A stretch of 8,696 nucleotides of DNA from contig CAYXEN010000088.1 of NCBI GenBank assembly GCA_964464035.1, forward strand, positions 1 through 8,696. Direction: 5' to 3'. This document shows positions 6,773-8,696 of the stretch, piece after piece. Origin of the DNA: CAYXEN01 sp964464035. Its GTDB lineage: Bacteria; Krumholzibacteriota; Krumholzibacteriia; WVZY01. Each line of letters begins with the position of its first letter. The stretch's first letter is position 1. Both the position numbers and the translations under genes were made by a program. Below the pieces are notes generated by a model, which saw only the letters and a program-made list of their open reading frames with translations, did no database searches and had not been told where the DNA came from.

Positions 6773-7638
6773 AGACGCTTCGCGCACTCCTTCGCCACGG
6801 GAGCGGGACAGTGGGTCTCTTGCTGGTCGCGGCCGTGATCGCAGCGGGGATCGCTGCACCGTACATGGCGCCTTACGATCCATACGCCATGGACATGGAA
6901 CACTCTCTGATGCCTCCTTCGTTCCCGCATCCGATGGGGACCGATTTCTTCGGCCGTGACATATTGAGCAGGATCGTCTACGGGGCGAGGATATCGCTCG
7001 TGGTGAGCATATTCTCGCGCTTGATAGCGGTGGCTCTGGGGACGTTTCTGGGGCTCATCTCAGGATATGTGGGGGGGAAGGCGGATACGCTTATAATGAG
7101 GCTGGCGGACGTCACCATGGCGTATCCCGGGCTGCTATTGCTCATAGCGGTGATGGCAGTGGTGGGACCGAGCGTGACGAGCCTCTTCATCGCGCTCGGT
7201 ATCGTCGGGTGGGCGGGCGTGGCACGGATAGTGCGTGCACAGGTGCTGTCCTTGAGGGAGAGGGAATACGTCCTTGCAGCCAAGTCGCTGGGGAATCACG
7301 ACGGAAGGGTGATCTTCCGTCACGTGCTTCCCAACTGCGTATCGCAGTTGATCGTGGTCTTCTCCATGGGCCTGGGCACGGCGATCATGGCCGAGTCGTC
7401 TCTGAGCTTTCTCGGGCTCGGGGCCCAGCCTCCGTTGCCGAGCTGGGGTTCCATGATCAGCGCCGGCTTGAGCTACATCAGGGTGAAACCATGGCTGTCG
7501 TTGGCCCCCGGGATCGTCATAACTCTCGCCGTACTGGGTTTCAATCTCCTGGGCGACGCACTGCGCGACGTGCTCGATCCCAAGACGGCGTCGAGGCGGA
7601 GCGGGACCGCGAAGCACAGGGCAGGGGAGAACGGCTGA
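6769..7638 (+). CDS. Peptide ABC transporter permease, DppC/OppC type
   Basis: A 289-residue inner-membrane permease, partner of the DppB-type protein. Seen in order: first membrane segment (about 15-34, GLLLVAAVIAAGIAAPYMAPYDPY), the family block HPMGTDFFGRDILSRIVYGARISL (54-77), ADVTMAYPGLLLL (113-125), the EAA loop YVLAAKSLGNHDGRVIFRHVLPN (167-189), ESSLSFLGLGAQPPLPSWGSMI (209-230) and the terminal NLLGDALRDVLDPK (259-272). The end is a short basic tail. Start choice: in this frame a stop at 6751-6753 lies just upstream, and TTG at 6769 is the only initiation codon that keeps the complete first membrane segment and its basic N-terminus; a GTG at 6811 would truncate it. The TTG overlaps the upstream TGA as TTGA, the same arrangement as at 4252. 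No ATPase partner (DppD/DppF type) is in the window. Confidence 0.93.
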   Translation: MKTLRALLRHGSGTVGLLLVAAVIAAGIAAPYMAPYDPYAMDMEHSLMPPSFPHPMGTDFFGRDILSRIVYGARISLVVSIFSRLIAVALGTFLGLISGYVGGKADTLIMRLADVTMAYPGLLLLIAVMAVVGPSVTSLFIALGIVGWAGVARIVRAQVLSLREREYVLAAKSLGNHDGRVIFRHVLPNCVSQLIVVFSMGLGTAIMAESSLSFLGLGAQPPLPSWGSMISAGLSYIRVKPWLSLAPGIVITLAVLGFNLLGDALRDVLDPKTASRRSGTAKHRAGENG

Positions 7639-8688
7639 ATGATCAAGCGAATCAATTCGATAATCGCCGCGGTGCGGGAAGAACACGGCGTCGATTGGCG
7701 GACTTGTTACGCCTCCGTCCGGCCCGCGGAGCGACCGGGCGCCTCTATCGTGGTCGAGTGCAGCGACGCCGGCGTGCTCGAAGACGTTTCCGAGCGGGTA
7801 GCGTCGGAGTTGCCGGACGCTCTGGGCGGGATCGAGCTCGTGCATCTTCCGAGGAAGGAGGATCGCCTGTCGCCGCTGTGCACCGTCTCGGGGAGCGTGG
7901 CCGACGTGCGAAGGGAGCCGTCGCACGGGGCGGAGCTCCTGACGCAGGCGATCTGCGGTGACAGCCTGATTCCACTCGAGGTCGCCGGGGATTGGGTGCT
8001 CGTCAGGATGGACGACGGCTACGTGGGGTGGGTGAGGAGCTGGAACATTCGTGACGCCGCGCCCGGGGAACTCGAGGATTTCCGCTCGAAGGCGAAACAC
8101 CGTATCGCGGCCAACATAGTGCAGCTGCGCTCGGAACCGCGTGGCGATGCGCTCCCATCGGGAGAAGCTGTCGTCGGGACGCCGGTCCTCGCTCGCGCAT
8201 GCAGCAGGCGCGGATGGAGAGAGATCATTCTTCCCGACGGTCGCCGGGGTTTCATCAAGTCGTCGAAACTCGAGAAACGCCCTTCCGCCAAGCCGGGCTC
8301 GAGGGCGAAGCTCGCAAACACGGGACTTCGTTTCCTCGGTATCCCATACGTCTGGGGAGGGACGACTCCCAAGGGTTTCGACTGTTCTGGACTCATGCAA
8401 AGGATATTCCGCCTGCACGGCGTCTTGATCCCGCGGGATTCCGACATGCAAGCCCGATTCGGCAAGCTGAAGACGGCTCTCACGCCGGACGAACTCGCCA
8501 CGGGGGACCTTCTCTTTTTCGGCAAGGAGCACGGCAGGATCACCCATGTCGGCATGTACCTCTCGAACGGCCTGTATGTCCATGCCTACGGCTTCGTGAG
8601 GGTCGCCTCCCTGGATCCCGGGAACCCCCTTTTCGACTCCAAGCTGGCGAGAATGTGGCGGTTTTCCAGGGACCCGCTATGCGCTTAA
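7639..8688 (+). CDS. YkfC-like gamma-D-glutamyl-diamino acid endopeptidase (SH3 + NlpC/P60)
   Basis: A 349-residue cysteine peptidase. An unassigned N-terminal part (about 1-75) is followed by two SH3-like domains (about 78-138, with GYVGWV, and about 153-212, with GRRGFI) and an NlpC/P60 domain (about 222-345). Catalytic residues are Cys249 in FDCSGL, His303 in THVGMY and His315 in YVHA. Other YkfC substrate residues seem kept: Tyr237 and Trp239 in PYVWGG, Ser250, Asp267-Ser268 in IPRDSD, and Tyr128 in the first SH3 domain. From memory of the Bacillus cereus YkfC structure, the Tyr-to-Cys, Cys-to-Asp and His-to-His distances (12, 18, 12) are the same. YkfC releases L-Ala-gamma-D-Glu from cell-wall peptides with a free L-Ala. 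There is no signal peptide, consistent with cytoplasmic work on imported peptides. The ATG directly abuts the permease stop (7636-7638, in frame), with GGGGAG (7624-7629) 9 bases upstream. Confidence 0.88.
   Translation: MIKRINSIIAAVREEHGVDWRTCYASVRPAERPGASIVVECSDAGVLEDVSERVASELPDALGGIELVHLPRKEDRLSPLCTVSGSVADVRREPSHGAELLTQAICGDSLIPLEVAGDWVLVRMDDGYVGWVRSWNIRDAAPGELEDFRSKAKHRIAANIVQLRSEPRGDALPSGEAVVGTPVLARACSRRGWREIILPDGRRGFIKSSKLEKRPSAKPGSRAKLANTGLRFLGIPYVWGGTTPKGFDCSGLMQRIFRLHGVLIPRDSDMQARFGKLKTALTPDELATGDLLFFGKEHGRITHVGMYLSNGLYVHAYGFVRVASLDPGNPLFDSKLARMWRFSRDPLCA
8668..8672 (+). promoter_or_regulatory. Likely ribosome binding site of a gene running off the right edge
   Basis: AGGGA lies inside the last codons of the peptidase gene, 6 bases before an ATG at 8679. 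The spacing is good for initiation, and it is the main reason to believe that a downstream gene starts here. Confidence 0.4.
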
Positions 8689-8696
8689 GGCACAGC
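8679..8696 (+). CDS. Possible start of the next operon gene, cut by the window
   Basis: An ATG at 8679 opens a frame (MRLRHS) that overlaps the peptidase's TAA (8686-8688) by 10 bases and continues past the window edge. Only six codons are visible, so no function can be read from it. The well-placed AGGGA and the tight spacing of the upstream genes favour a real start. In known murein-peptide loci a dipeptide epimerase (YkfB type) or the transporter ATPases would be natural occupants, but that is context only. Confidence 0.4.

Noticed and set aside
7135..8583. A 482-codon open frame on the minus strand across the DppC-type gene and the peptidase gene
   Set aside because: It spans two well-supported genes on the other strand, has a His/Arg-rich composition and shows no recognisable domain.
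1..8696. tRNA, rRNA, CRISPR array, insertion sequence or attachment site
   Set aside because: Looked for in the gaps and gene ends; the only gap over 20 bases is 67 bases long, and no direct-repeat series, transposase motif or tRNA-like fold was seen.

Overview
The window is about 8.7 kb of dense, single-stranded coding DNA, all of it on the + strand, with roughly 58-60% GC by eye. It carries eight well-supported genes, two of which (or three, counting a possible start at the right edge) are cut by or near the window ends. The organism is a bacterium with an outer membrane: there is a membrane-fusion adaptor of an efflux system, a secreted GWxTD-domain protein and a lipoprotein. GWxTD proteins are best known from Bacteroidetes/FCB-type phyla, Acidobacteria and several uncultured candidate phyla, so an uncultured member of such a group is the best guess. 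Nothing in the sequence fixes the species.

Left part (1-2907): the C-terminal end of a MacA/HlyD-type periplasmic adaptor, then two tandem MacB/FtsX-type permeases that lack an ATPase domain. The three genes overlap or are nearly contiguous (ATGA overlap, then an 8-base gap). They look like a tripartite, mechanotransmission-type ABC exporter whose ATPase gene lies outside the window.

Middle (2908-4255): a 67-base, locally AT-rich gap with a weak promoter candidate, then a secreted GWxTD-domain protein of unknown function. Its stop codon overlaps the start of the next gene by four bases.

Right part (4252-8688): a family-5 peptide-binding lipoprotein, a DppB/OppB-type permease, a DppC/OppC-type permease, and a YkfC-like NlpC/P60 cysteine peptidase with two SH3-like domains and no signal peptide. 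These genes are spaced by -4, +16, -4 and 0 bases and are almost certainly one operon. The peptidase keeps the catalytic and substrate-recognition residues of YkfC, which cuts the gamma-D-Glu/diamino-acid bond in peptides with a free L-Ala. The simplest reading is a pathway that imports cell-wall-derived peptides and trims them in the cytoplasm. The last 18 bases may be the start of another gene of this pathway, with a good ribosome binding site inside the end of the peptidase gene.

No RNA genes, mobile elements, CRISPR arrays or significant repeats were seen. I did not find a clearly novel system. The points most worth following are the coupling of the GWxTD gene to the peptide importer, the unassigned N-terminal domain of the YkfC-like peptidase, and the absence of any ATPase for either transporter in the window.
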